Shown: positions 35,417-44,714 of the stretch, one piece after another
Position numbering within the stretch: position 1 is the first letter of the stretch
Layout of the letters: each line of letters begins with the position of its first letter
Origin: Thalassobacillus devorans MSP14
GTDB taxonomy: Bacteria > Bacillota > Bacilli > Bacillales > Halobacillaceae
Assembly: GCF_000496835.1 (NCBI RefSeq)
Contig: NZ_KI543236.1
Location: 275,964-339,963 of the forward strand
Length of the DNA: 64,000 nt
Direction of reading: 5' to 3'
Notes under the pieces: model-generated
The model's database searches: none
Seen by the model: the letters and a program-made list of their open reading frames with translations, nothing else
Told to the model about the DNA's origin: nothing
Made by a program: the position numbers and the translations under genes

Positions 35417-35430
35417 GGTGTCAATACAAT
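35402..35430 (+). promoter_or_regulatory. Sigma-A promoter of the MMPL exporter operon
   Basis: TTGAAA at 35402-35407, 17-base spacer, TACAAT at 35425-35430. Confidence 0.75.
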
Positions 35431-35539
35431 ATTAGAATGTGTAAAAGGGATTTGCAAGAGAGGATGAAGCCTTATCGACTGGACAGCACGAATCATTAAA
35501 CATAAAAAGATTATTGTCATTATATTTATACTTCTTACC

Positions 35540-37528
35540 TTGATCAGTGCGGTAGCGCAATTTGCCGTTTCGGTCAATTACAACATGGCAGATTATCTGC
35601 CAGATGACTCTCCGTCGATGCAAGCGATGGATTTGATGGAAAAAGAGTTTGATGAGCCAATCGCCAATGCGCGCGTGATGGTCAAAGATGTCTCGGTAAC
35701 CGAGGCACTGGAGTACAAAGAAAAACTCGAGGCGATCGAGGGGGTCAGCGGAGTAACCTGGCTGGATGATGTCGTCGATTTAAAAAAACCACTTGAAATG
35801 GCCAATGAGGATACCGTGGAAACGTATTACCAGGATAAAAACGCCTTGATTTCGCTGAACATCAGCGAAGGCGACGAGGTAGAAGTGACGGATAAGATTT
35901 ATGACTTGATCGGGGAAGAGAATGCGATTACCGGGGAAGCGGTGACTACGGCTACTTCACAGCAAATGGCTGGCAGTGAGTCGATGAATGCGGCTGCCTT
36001 ACTCGTTCCGATCATCATTATTATTTTAGTGTTATCTACGAATTCCTGGATGGAACCCGTGTTCTTTTTAATTGCCATTGGTGTGTCGATCGTGATCAAT
36101 CTAGGGACGAATATTTTTATCGGGGAAATTTCGTTCATTACCCAGTCGGTGGCGCCGATCCTGCAGCTGGCTGTATCACTGGACTATGCAATCTTCCTGC
36201 TGCATAGCTTTTCTGATTTCCGTAAGGATGTAGACGATCCGGCTAAAGCGATGCAGCTTGCGATGAAGCGGTCATTCCCGGCAATTGTCGCCAGTGCATC
36301 AACGACTTTCTTCGGATTCATGGCACTGACATTCATGGAATTTGGAATCGGTGCAGATTTAGGACTCAATCTTGTAAAAGGGATCCTGCTCAGCTTCATC
36401 AGTGTCATGGTATTCTTGCCTGCGCTGACGTTGATGCTTTATCACTGGATCGATCGTACGAAACATCGCCAGTTTGTTCCGGACTTCAATAATATCGGCA
36501 AATACGTCATGAAACTTCGCATCCCAAGCTTGCTGCTGGTACTGCTGTTAATCGTCCCTGCGTTCTTAGCACAAAGCAACACGACTTTCCTTTACGGGAC
36601 AGGTGAACAGCCGGATAATACCCGGGCAGGACAGGATGCGGATGCAATTGAGGAAGAGTTCGGAAAGAACGTTCCGGTGGTGCTGCTGGTGCCGCAGGGG
36701 GATAGGGGCAAAGAGGAAAACCTGGTTCATCAGTTAGAAGAACTGCCAAATGTATCCAGTGTGGTGTCTTACGTGAATATAGTCAGTTCCGCGATTCCTC
36801 CGGAGTATTTAGAAAAATCGGTCACAGAACAGTTTTATTCCGGTGATTATGCCCGGATCACACTTTATACGGAAACGGAATCGGAAGGGAAAGAGGCGTT
36901 TTCTTTGATTGAAAAGGTAAAGAAAACCGCGAATTCCTATTACGATGAAACGTACCTGCTCGGTGAGAGTGTGACTTTATACGATATGAAAAATATCGTG
37001 CAAAAAGATAATAAATTAGTCAACCTACTGACTGTCATAACCATTGCGATTGTATTATTAATTACATTCCGCTCGCTATCGATTCCGGTGGTACTGCTTT
37101 TGACAATCCAGACATCGGTGTGGATCAACCTGGCCGTACCATATTTTACCGATACGCCGCTGGTGTACGTCGGCTACCTGTTGATCAGTACAATCCAGCT
37201 TGCCGCGACAGTTGATTATGGTATTTTATTTACGGAAAATTACTATACGCTGCGAAAAGAAATGCCTGCCATGGAGGCAATCAGGAAAACGATTGATGGG
37301 AAGATTTTTGCTATCTTCATATCGGCTGCAATTTTATCGAGTGTCGGATTCATTTTAGGAGCAACCTCCACGAACCCGATCGTTTCCGCAATCGGTCTTC
37401 TGTTAGGCCGCGGGGCATTGCTGGCATTTCTGATGGTCGTATTTGTCCTGCCTGCGTTACTGGTGGTATTCGACAAATTGATTGAAAAAACAACATGGAA
37501 AGCAAACTTTTATAAGGAGAGAGGATAA
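35540..37528 (+). CDS. MMPL/RND-family exporter, start apparently frameshifted
   Basis: A 662-residue reading from TTG 35540: two RND halves, each with a large extracellular loop and a cluster of helices, as in MMPL/YdfJ-type lipid or drug exporters. The first helix is cut. The same frame upstream encodes SLIDWTARIIKHKKIIVIIF, an ordinary MMPL beginning, but lacks a start codon. The ATG at 35464, right after AGAGAGG, is out of frame by one base. Removing one A from ATGAAGCC would give ATG-AGC-CTT and a 687-residue protein. Either a mutation, a sequence error or an unusual start is involved. The next gene overlaps by one base. Control is probably by the divergent TetR. Confidence 0.85.
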   Translation: MISAVAQFAVSVNYNMADYLPDDSPSMQAMDLMEKEFDEPIANARVMVKDVSVTEALEYKEKLEAIEGVSGVTWLDDVVDLKKPLEMANEDTVETYYQDKNALISLNISEGDEVEVTDKIYDLIGEENAITGEAVTTATSQQMAGSESMNAAALLVPIIIIILVLSTNSWMEPVFFLIAIGVSIVINLGTNIFIGEISFITQSVAPILQLAVSLDYAIFLLHSFSDFRKDVDDPAKAMQLAMKRSFPAIVASASTTFFGFMALTFMEFGIGADLGLNLVKGILLSFISVMVFLPALTLMLYHWIDRTKHRQFVPDFNNIGKYVMKLRIPSLLLVLLLIVPAFLAQSNTTFLYGTGEQPDNTRAGQDADAIEEEFGKNVPVVLLVPQGDRGKEENLVHQLEELPNVSSVVSYVNIVSSAIPPEYLEKSVTEQFYSGDYARITLYTETESEGKEAFSLIEKVKKTANSYYDETYLLGESVTLYDMKNIVQKDNKLVNLLTVITIAIVLLITFRSLSIPVVLLLTIQTSVWINLAVPYFTDTPLVYVGYLLISTIQLAATVDYGILFTENYYTLRKEMPAMEAIRKTIDGKIFAIFISAAILSSVGFILGATSTNPIVSAIGLLLGRGALLAFLMVVFVLPALLVVFDKLIEKTTWKANFYKERG

Positions 37529-39351
37529 TGAGACTGAAACGTATTACCGCGATGTTTATGTCAACGATGCTTGTGCTGCCGACGTTTCTTGTATCTGCGG
37601 AATCCGATGATGAAACATCTTCCGAAGGTAAGGCTCCACAAGGGAAGGGGTCATACTCCGAAAAAAATGAAGTCGTCTACGCCACACTCGACGGGTCCGG
37701 TGATCCAAAAGATATGTATGTTGTCAACAATTTCACCATCAAGGATCAAGGGAAGATCGTCGATTATGGTCCTTATAGCAACGTGGAGAATCTTACTGAC
37801 TTGACAGAAATCCAAGTGGATGACAACCGCGTCGCATTCACCGCAAAAGAAGATGAGTTTTATTATCAAGGCAACTTGGAAGGCAAGCCATTGCCATGGG
37901 ACATCAATGTTTCCTATAAGTTAGACGGGAAGAAAATGAACCCGGAAGAGTTGTTAGGAAAAGATGGCGAATTGGAAATACAAATTGATACGGCTAAAAA
38001 CAAAAAAGGAGAGGAAAGCTTTTTTAAGAATTATCTTCTGCAAATCACCTTGAAATTCGATTCAGCCAAATATAAAAACATCCAGGCAGAAGATGCAACT
38101 GTGGCCAACGCCGGAAAGACCCGGCAGGTGACGTTCACTGCGATGCCGGAAAAAGAAGAGAGCTTCAAGGTAAGTGCCCTCGTATCGGATTTGGAAATGG
38201 AAGCCATTGAAATCGCGGCGATGCCATCCTCGATGCCGATTGAAGAACCGGATACCGGCGATATGAAAAAGGACATGAAATCATTGTCTGATGCCACGGC
38301 AGAAATCAATCGTGGTGTCGGGAAACTGGAAAATGGGATCGCGGAACTGAATGATGGCGTTTCTCAGCTATATGATGGTTCGGCTCAATATAAAAATGGC
38401 ATCATCGAGCTGAACAATGGCTCGTCCGAATTAGCAGATGGTTCTGCGTCAATTAAGGCAGCACTGCAAAAAATGAGTGAGTCGGTCAGCGCTGGATCCG
38501 GTGACATGGACATGAGCCAGTTCAAGAAGCTGGAAGGCGGCCTTCGTCAAATTGCCAGCGGATTGACTGAAACAGAGACCGGGCTTACGAACTTGAAATA
38601 TAATTACAGCAAAGCCTATCAGGCTCTGGATCAGGCCATCCAGTCGATCCCGGTTCAGAATGTTTCCGAAGAAGAAATCCAGGCATTGTATGAAAGTGGT
38701 GCCGATAAAGCGGTGGTCGATAAGCTGGTAGCCAATTATAAAGCAGCTCAGACTGCGAAACAAACGTATGCGAGTGTGAAGGAAGCATTCGCTGCAGTCG
38801 ATCCAACCTTGGGGAAAGTATCCGGATCGTTGAATGAAATGAGTGGCAGCCTTAGTACGATGGCGGATAACGTGGCAGGCAGTATGGAAAATAGTGATAT
38901 CAATGAATCTATGAAACAACTACAGCAAGGATTACAGGAACTGTCTTCCAATTATAATAGCTTCCATTCCGGCCTGGTGGATTATACCGGCGGTGTCCAG
39001 CAATTAGCAGGCTCCTATGAGGAAGTACACGGCGGCATCGCTTCCTTGACGAACGGTACGAATGAACTGGAAAATGGTGCCGGTAAACTTCATAATGGTA
39101 CCGCAGAGTTAGCGCAGCAGACGGCTGACCTTCCTGATCAATTGCAAAAAGAAATCGATCAAATGATCAATCAATATGATAAATCCGATTTTGAACCGGT
39201 TTCCTTCGTTTCTGCTAAAAATGAAAAAGTAGACACGGTACAATTTGTGATCAAAACAGAAAGCATTAAGAAAGAAGAAGACGAAAAGGCAGAACCGAAG
39301 AAGGAAGAAGAAAAAAGCTTCTGGGATCGATTTATGAGCTTGTTCAGCTAA
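37528..39351 (+). CDS. Secreted heptad-repeat protein, partner of the MMPL exporter (YhgE/Pip-like repeats)
   Basis: A 607-residue exported protein. A signal peptide (MRLKRITAMFMSTMLVLPTFLVSAES) precedes a beta-rich N-terminal domain (about residues 40-230). From about 260 on come LxxG heptads such as GVGKLENGIAELNDGVSQLYDG, typical of YhgE/Pip-type coiled coils, and again near 510-545. The tail is Lys/Glu-rich, then SFWDRFMSLFS, probably a membrane-associating end. It overlaps the MMPL gene by one base with AAGGAGAGAG before it. It likely acts as the extracellular part of the export system. Confidence 0.85.
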   Translation: MRLKRITAMFMSTMLVLPTFLVSAESDDETSSEGKAPQGKGSYSEKNEVVYATLDGSGDPKDMYVVNNFTIKDQGKIVDYGPYSNVENLTDLTEIQVDDNRVAFTAKEDEFYYQGNLEGKPLPWDINVSYKLDGKKMNPEELLGKDGELEIQIDTAKNKKGEESFFKNYLLQITLKFDSAKYKNIQAEDATVANAGKTRQVTFTAMPEKEESFKVSALVSDLEMEAIEIAAMPSSMPIEEPDTGDMKKDMKSLSDATAEINRGVGKLENGIAELNDGVSQLYDGSAQYKNGIIELNNGSSELADGSASIKAALQKMSESVSAGSGDMDMSQFKKLEGGLRQIASGLTETETGLTNLKYNYSKAYQALDQAIQSIPVQNVSEEEIQALYESGADKAVVDKLVANYKAAQTAKQTYASVKEAFAAVDPTLGKVSGSLNEMSGSLSTMADNVAGSMENSDINESMKQLQQGLQELSSNYNSFHSGLVDYTGGVQQLAGSYEEVHGGIASLTNGTNELENGAGKLHNGTAELAQQTADLPDQLQKEIDQMINQYDKSDFEPVSFVSAKNEKVDTVQFVIKTESIKKEEDEKAEPKKEEEKSFWDRFMSLFS

Positions 39352-39356
39352 TATAC

Positions 39357-39393
39357 AACTCCTCCCGTTGTAAAAAAATGGGAGGAGTTTTTT
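39357..39393 (+). terminator. Terminator of the MMPL operon
   Basis: A perfect 10-bp stem AACTCCTCCC/GGGAGGAGTT with a T-run. Confidence 0.93.
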
Positions 39394-39499
39394 GTGCAAA
39401 AGTGTTTTTTAAAATAAGGACATGCAGATATTTTGGAATTTGCTCTATAAAGGGGAAAGAAATCAAGCAAGATTCTCAAAGACTTACAAAAAAGAGTTG

Positions 39500-39528
39500 T
39501 TTACAAGAATTGTAGCTTCGGCTACAAT
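39500..39528 (+). promoter_or_regulatory. Promoter of the cobO operon, with UUCG palindrome
   Basis: TTTACA at 39500-39505, 17-base spacer, TACAAT at 39523-39528. A perfect inverted repeat TTGTAGC-TTCG-GCTACAA (39510-39527) covers the spacer and most of the -10 box. Confidence 0.7.
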
Positions 39529-39550
39529 AAGATTAATTTCATACCACGCG

Positions 39551-39775
39551 AACAGGTCCTTAAAGGGAAGCTTTTAAGGTGAAAAGGGGAAGTTGGTGAA
39601 AGTCCAACACGGTCCCGCCACTGTAAGCATTTTATTTAAAATGTAAGTCAGGATGCCTGCCTGTTTGTTGCAAAGTTGACCCTTCGAGGAAAAGGGGGCT
39701 TTTAAGTACGTGGAATACCTGGTACATATTCTGCCTATTTAAAATCGCACCTTCCTTTGAGGAAGGTGTTTTTTT
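39551..39775 (+). promoter_or_regulatory. Cobalamin riboswitch 1 (upstream of cobO)
   Basis: The conserved core is present: GGGAAGTTGGTG-x-AAGTCCAACACGG, CCCGCCACTGTAA (B12 box GCCACTG at 39617) and AGTCAGGATGCCTGCC. The P1 stem AACAGG/CCTGTT closes the aptamer at 39551-39665. The expression platform ends in terminator 39748-39775. Coenzyme B12 binding should stop transcription before cobO. Confidence 0.95.
39748..39775 (+). terminator. Riboswitch 1 terminator
   Basis: CACCTTCC/GGAAGGTG stem, five-base loop, seven T. Confidence 0.93.
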
Positions 39776-39827
39776 AATTTTAAAGCTTGTAATGTACAAG
39801 TAGGGTATTGACGGAGGAGGAGAATTC

Positions 39828-40367
39828 ATGAAAAAGAAGCAAGGATTGACACTGGTTTTTACCGGTGATGGAAAAGGGAAAACGACCGCTGCAACAGGGC
39901 TTGCTGTCCGGGCATTAGGCCACGATAAAAAGGTGAAAATGCTGCAATTCATCAAGTCTCCGAAACGGCCTTATGGGGAAAGGAAATCACTGCAAAAGCT
40001 GGGAGCTGAAATCATCCAGCTTGGAGAGGGATTCACCTGGACAAAGACACCGGAAATCCACCGGCAAGCATTGAAGGAAGCATGGGTTGTCGCTAAGGAA
40101 GCGGTATTGTCCGGTGAGTACGATGTGGTGATTCTGGATGAACTGAACAATGCGCTTGCGATTGATTCTTTTCCAGTTGATGATGTGCTGCCGCTTGCAG
40201 AAGTTATTGAGCTGATCAACAACAAACCGGAGCATGTCCATCTTGTGATAACCGGCAGGAACGCTGCACAGCCGGTGAAGGATGCGGCCGATCTCGTGTC
40301 CGTGATCGACGTGGAGAAGCATTATTATGATGAAGGCATTCCCGCCGTACGTGGTGTTGAGTTTTGA
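39828..40367 (+). CDS. cobO: Corrinoid adenosyltransferase, CobA/CobO type
   Basis: A 179-residue ATP:cob(I)alamin/cob(I)yrinic acid a,c-diamide adenosyltransferase. The P-loop GDGKGKTTAATG starts at residue 13, and the VILDELNNAL segment (Walker B-like) is intact. It attaches the upper adenosyl ligand. It is the first gene after riboswitch 1, with GGAGGAGG before the ATG. It overlaps the next gene by four bases. Confidence 0.95.
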   Translation: MKKKQGLTLVFTGDGKGKTTAATGLAVRALGHDKKVKMLQFIKSPKRPYGERKSLQKLGAEIIQLGEGFTWTKTPEIHRQALKEAWVVAKEAVLSGEYDVVILDELNNALAIDSFPVDDVLPLAEVIELINNKPEHVHLVITGRNAAQPVKDAADLVSVIDVEKHYYDEGIPAVRGVEF

Positions 40368-41737
40368 CTGCCCGCCGCCTCGTAGTTGCAGGAGTTTCCA
40401 GCGGGGTCGGTAAAACAAGCATCACAATCGGATTAATGGCTGCTTTTATTAAAAAAGGGCTGACAGTACAGGGCTTTAAATGTGGTCCCGACTACATCGA
40501 CCCTTCTTATCATGCTGCCATAACCAATCGTCCCTCCCGCAACCTGGATAGCTGGATGCTTCCAGCGGATATCATGAAAGAAGTGTTTGTCAAAGGAAGT
40601 GAAGGTGCGGACATTTCCCTCATTGAGGGTGTGATGGGGTTTTATGATGGCAAGTCGCCGACTTCTAATCAAGGCTCTACGGCGGAAATCAGCTCATTAT
40701 TGGATTGTCCAACGATTCTGATTGTCGATTGTTCGGCAATGGCCCGGAGTGCCGCTGCCGTCGTCAAAGGGTTCCAGGAGCTGGATCCTGCAGTGAACAT
40801 TGCAGGTGTTATCGCCAACAAAGTCGGCAGCAAAGGGCATTACCAGCTGATCAAGGAAGCGGTGGAACAGGAGTGCAGCATTCCGGTCTGTGGTTATCTC
40901 CTGAAAAACAAAAGCCTCGAGATGCCGGAGCGGCACTTGGGACTGGTACCTTCGATAGAGCGCGGGGAACTCGATCAACAACTGGACCAGCTGGGAGAAG
41001 CGGTAGCGGAAACCATCGATGTGAATCAAATCCATCAGATTAGCGAACAGCCAGCCCTGACAGCAGAGCCTTCTTTGTTTCAAAGAAAGGATTCAATCGG
41101 TGTAACAATTGCAGTAGCACGTGATGAGGCGTTCAATTTCTATTATCAGGAAAACCTTGAGCTTTTCGAGGCTTATGGGGCTGAAGTTGTTTTCTTTTCT
41201 CCTCTAAAAGGAGAGGTGCTCCCCAAAGAAGCGGATGGACTTTACTTAGGTGGTGGTTTTCCTGAGCAGTTTGCAGAACAGCTGGCTAAAAATGAAGATG
41301 TCAAGCAGTCGATAAAAGAGGCGGTTGAAGAAGGGCTTCCTGTGTTGGCAGAATGCGGCGGGCTGATGTATTTATCTGATTCGATTACGACCATCGACGG
41401 TAAGACCTGCCCGATGGCAGGTGTTTTGCCGGGTAAAACAGAAATGCAGGTTAAGCTTGCATCCCTTGGCTATCGTGAAATCTACGGACTTCCCAATAAC
41501 TATCTTTTTAAAAATGGCATGGAAGCCCGCGGGCATGAGTTCCATTATTCTATCTTTAAGCCTGCCGGACCACTTCCTGGTGCTTATCGTGTGAACAGCA
41601 GGTTCGGTACGGGGGAAGAAGGAGTTATGTACAAAAATGTTGTCGCCGGTTATACGCATATTCATTTTGCTTCGAATCCAGAGGTGCTGGAGAATTTTTT
41701 GCAGGTGTGCAAGGAGGAACAGCTGCATGAAAGATAA
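40364..41737 (+). CDS. cbiA: Cobyrinate a,c-diamide synthase CbiA/CobB
   Basis: A 457-residue glutamine-dependent amidase. The N-terminal dethiobiotin synthetase-like ATPase (VAGVSSGVGKTSI) is followed by a class I glutamine amidotransferase domain with its nucleophile in LAECGGLMYL (about residue 330) and a late GHEFHYS motif. It amidates the a and c side chains of cobyrinate. The start is TTG 40364, overlapping the cobO stop (TTTGA). Its presence suggests that ring synthesis genes exist elsewhere, or that cobyrinic acid is taken up. Confidence 0.94.
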   Translation: MTARRLVVAGVSSGVGKTSITIGLMAAFIKKGLTVQGFKCGPDYIDPSYHAAITNRPSRNLDSWMLPADIMKEVFVKGSEGADISLIEGVMGFYDGKSPTSNQGSTAEISSLLDCPTILIVDCSAMARSAAAVVKGFQELDPAVNIAGVIANKVGSKGHYQLIKEAVEQECSIPVCGYLLKNKSLEMPERHLGLVPSIERGELDQQLDQLGEAVAETIDVNQIHQISEQPALTAEPSLFQRKDSIGVTIAVARDEAFNFYYQENLELFEAYGAEVVFFSPLKGEVLPKEADGLYLGGGFPEQFAEQLAKNEDVKQSIKEAVEEGLPVLAECGGLMYLSDSITTIDGKTCPMAGVLPGKTEMQVKLASLGYREIYGLPNNYLFKNGMEARGHEFHYSIFKPAGPLPGAYRVNSRFGTGEEGVMYKNVVAGYTHIHFASNPEVLENFLQVCKEEQLHER

Positions 41738-43238
41738 ACAAGCGTTTCCAGTGATGGTGCAGGGAACCCATTCCGATGCCGGGAAAAGCATACTTGTTAC
41801 TGCCCTGTGCAGGATATTCTCGGAAGATGGTTACCTGACAGCGCCATTCAAGTCCCAGAACATGGCCTTGAATTCCTACATAACAACAGATGGGAAAGAA
41901 ATCGGGCGTGCCCAGGGAGTCCAGGCAGAAGCGGCAGGAATCGCGACGACCACTGATATGAATCCTGTCCTGATCAAGCCGAATCGCGATAATGATGCTC
42001 AAATTGTCGTTCACGGGAAGCCGGTGTCGAACATGAAAGCGAGTGACTACCGAACGGATTATTATGAAACCGCTAAAGAGGTAATCGCGAATGCATATAA
42101 CCGGCTTGCCGGCAATTATGATCGCATTGTCATCGAAGGAGCGGGCAGTCCGGCTGAGGTCAATCTGAATGACCGTGAGCTCGTCAATATGAGCATTGCA
42201 AAACTGGCAGATGCTCCGGTCATTTTAGTCGGAGACATTGACAAAGGCGGGGTGTTCGCCAGTCTGGTCGGAACGCTCCAGCTTTTACCTAAAGCAGACC
42301 GGGGCCGTGTGATTGGGGTGGTCATCAATAAATTCCGGGGTGACAAAACTTTGCTTGAGCCAGGATTGAAATGGTTTGAGGAATATACCGGAAAGCCGGT
42401 GCTTGGTGTTATTCCATTTATTCAGGACCTTCATATAGATGCAGAGGATTCGCTAAGCCTGAGTGAATATACAAGAATTCAAAACTCGGACAAACCTATC
42501 GATATCGCAGTCATCGAATATCCGAAGGTTTCTAATTTTACCGATATTGATCCGTTCCAGCTTGAGCGTGATTGCCATCTACGGTTTGTAAAGGAAGCGG
42601 CTGAGCTCAAACAACCGGATGCCATCATACTTCCTGGCAGCAAAAATACGATCGAGGATCTAATCTATTTGAAAGATAGAGGGATCGATCAGGCAATTAA
42701 GACGGCTCAGGAGCAAGGTGCCTATGTATTCGGCATTTGCGGGGGCTACCAAATGATCGGGAATAAAGTAAGCGATCCGTATCAAGTAGAGACAAGCCTG
42801 GAGGAGGTACAGGGGCTTGAACTGCTTCCAATCGAAACGACGCTTGCAAGACATAAAAAGACAGTCCGATCAAGCGGAAGCATAGAATGGAACGGATCTA
42901 CCATTCCTGTCACCGGTTATGAAATCCATATGGGGACAACTATTGCCAAGGAAGCCATAGAAGATTTCATAGAAATGGGCGGACAGGCCGATGGTACAAG
43001 AAAAGGAAATGTGATGGGGACTTATTTTCACGGGATTTTCCATAATGATGTATTCCGGACAGCGTTTTTGAATCTGCTTCGCTTGGAAAAGGGACTGGAC
43101 CCCCTTAAGACTACTACCTTATTCCGTGCCCACCAGGAACAAGAATTCGACCGGTTAGCCACCCATGTCCGTGAAGCTTTAGATATGCACAAACTTTATG
43201 ATCGAATGACTATGTTCAATACAGTCGGAGGGGTATGA
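41727..43238 (+). CDS. cbiP: Cobyric acid synthase CbiP/CobQ
   Basis: A 503-residue glutamine-dependent amidase that adds the four remaining amides (b, d, e, g). The ATPase opening VMVQGTHSDAGKSILVTAL, PFKSQNMALNS and a triad glutamine amidotransferase domain (VFGICGGYQMIG, late YFHGIFHND) are present. ATG 41727 has AAGGAGG upstream and overlaps cbiA by 11 bases; a longer reading from 41637 lies inside cbiA. It overlaps cobT by four bases. Confidence 0.95.
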   Translation: MKDKQAFPVMVQGTHSDAGKSILVTALCRIFSEDGYLTAPFKSQNMALNSYITTDGKEIGRAQGVQAEAAGIATTTDMNPVLIKPNRDNDAQIVVHGKPVSNMKASDYRTDYYETAKEVIANAYNRLAGNYDRIVIEGAGSPAEVNLNDRELVNMSIAKLADAPVILVGDIDKGGVFASLVGTLQLLPKADRGRVIGVVINKFRGDKTLLEPGLKWFEEYTGKPVLGVIPFIQDLHIDAEDSLSLSEYTRIQNSDKPIDIAVIEYPKVSNFTDIDPFQLERDCHLRFVKEAAELKQPDAIILPGSKNTIEDLIYLKDRGIDQAIKTAQEQGAYVFGICGGYQMIGNKVSDPYQVETSLEEVQGLELLPIETTLARHKKTVRSSGSIEWNGSTIPVTGYEIHMGTTIAKEAIEDFIEMGGQADGTRKGNVMGTYFHGIFHNDVFRTAFLNLLRLEKGLDPLKTTTLFRAHQEQEFDRLATHVREALDMHKLYDRMTMFNTVGGV

Positions 43239-44290
43239 TGAATAAACAATTGCAGGATCTGGTCCAATCGATTGCACCGGTCAGCCAGGAAAGAATGGGT
43301 GAAACGGTCAGCTATTTGGATACTTTGACAAAACCTCCGGGAAGCCTGGGTCAACTTGAGGGGATCGTCAGGCAGCTAGCGGGGATTACCAACCAGGAAG
43401 AACCACAAGTGTCCCCGCCAGGCATCCTTATTTTTGCCGCAGACCATGGCATTGTGGAAGAGGGAGTATCTGCATTTCCTCAGGAAGTGACCGTTCAGAT
43501 GATCAGGAATTTTCTCGATGGCGGTGCGGCTATCAATGTATTCGCCAGACAGATTGATGCAGAACTTCAAGTAGTCGATGTCGGTACAGCCAGTGAGATA
43601 GAGGATAACCGCCTGGATTCCAGGAAAATAGCTCAAGGAACAGAGAACTTTTTGAAAACAGATGCCATGACGCAAGAGCAAATGGAAACGGCGATACTGG
43701 CTGGGGCCGAGTCAGCGAAGGGGATGATTGCCCGGGGAATAAAATGTCTCCTCTTAGGTGAGATGGGAATTGGAAATACAACACCTGCAAGCGCGCTGGC
43801 TGCTGTGCTTACTGGATGCAGTGTGGACCAGGCGGTCGGGTACGGCACGGGGATTTCTAATGACATGAAGCAGCATAAAGTGAATGTTATTGAAGAGTCA
43901 ATCAAGCGCCGTAAACCGGATAACGAATCCCCATTAGACGTGCTCAAAAAGCTGGGTGGTTATGAAATTGCTGCAATAACAGGAGCGATACTGGCAGCAG
44001 CAAAAGCAAGGATCCCGGTAATCCTGGATGGGTTCATCTGCACATCAGGAGCACTCATCGCCTGCGGGCTTAATGCAAACGTCAATGATTATCTGTTTGC
44101 CGGACATCTATCACAAGAGCCAGGCCATCAATTTACTCTCGAGGATTTAGGGATAAAGCCATTATTGGATCTCGGGTTGAAGCTTGGGGAAGGGACGGGC
44201 GCAGCACTGGCTTTTCCTGTTCTTGAAGCAGCGGTCAGGATGCGGAATGAAATGGCGACGTTTGATAATGCTGGAGTGACGAATAAGTAA
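43235..44290 (+). CDS. cobT: Nicotinate-nucleotide:dimethylbenzimidazole phosphoribosyltransferase CobT
   Basis: A 351-residue enzyme that activates the lower ligand to alpha-ribazole phosphate. The signature TKPPGSLGQLE near the N-terminus, FAADHGI and the catalytic-glutamate segment LGEGTGAALAFPV are present. Tandem ATGs at 43235 and 43238 follow GGAGGGG; the second is better spaced. It is the last gene of the first cobalamin unit. Its base substrate is probably made by BluB, encoded at 53045. Confidence 0.95.
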   Translation: MMNKQLQDLVQSIAPVSQERMGETVSYLDTLTKPPGSLGQLEGIVRQLAGITNQEEPQVSPPGILIFAADHGIVEEGVSAFPQEVTVQMIRNFLDGGAAINVFARQIDAELQVVDVGTASEIEDNRLDSRKIAQGTENFLKTDAMTQEQMETAILAGAESAKGMIARGIKCLLLGEMGIGNTTPASALAAVLTGCSVDQAVGYGTGISNDMKQHKVNVIEESIKRRKPDNESPLDVLKKLGGYEIAAITGAILAAAKARIPVILDGFICTSGALIACGLNANVNDYLFAGHLSQEPGHQFTLEDLGIKPLLDLGLKLGEGTGAALAFPVLEAAVRMRNEMATFDNAGVTNK

Positions 44291-44361
44291 CTCCCAGCTA
44301 ATCTAAATTACAAGTTCACTTTGCTGACATAAAAATCGTTCTAACAAAAAATGAATATTCC

Positions 44362-44648
44362 GAACAGCAGGTCCGTGAAATTACAGTTTCAAGGATAATA
44401 GGGAAGTTGGTGTCAATCCAACGCGGTCCCGCCACTGTAAGCGAGGAGTAAAGCTTTTGATATCCACTGTTTGTAAACGGGAAGGAAAAGCTTTTACAAC
44501 GATACGCAAGCCAGGAGACCTGCCTGCTGTTCTTATCAGAGTAACATCCTTCGGGGAAAAGGATAAGCTTCAGGTATGTCATGGATACATAGTTCATACC
44601 AGCCTGGATTGATCCATTCGCCTTTTCCGTTGGGATAGGCGTTTTTTT
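44362..44648 (+). promoter_or_regulatory. Cobalamin riboswitch 2 (upstream of btuF)
   Basis: A second full core: GGGAAGTTGGTG, AATCCAACGCGGTCCC, GCCACTGTAAGC (B12 box at 44431) and AGCCAGGAGACCTGCC. The P1 stem GAACAGCAGG/CCTGCTGTTC is a perfect 10 bp (44362-44532). A terminator at 44619-44648 follows. It controls the long uptake/assembly unit separately from cobO-cobT. Confidence 0.95.
44619..44648 (+). terminator. Riboswitch 2 terminator
   Basis: CGCCTTTTCC/GGGATAGGCG stem with one mismatch, followed by eight T. Confidence 0.88.
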
Positions 44649-44714
44649 TAGTTTTAAGCATTTAATCGGTATTTATAAAATCTAATAACTAACTATGAGG
44701 GAGTGTTTAGAAGA

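Noticed and set aside
41637-41726. N-terminal extension of cobyric acid synthase
   Set aside because: It is entirely inside cbiA, is Arg/Cys-rich unlike the family, and the well-placed AAGGAGG serves ATG 41727.
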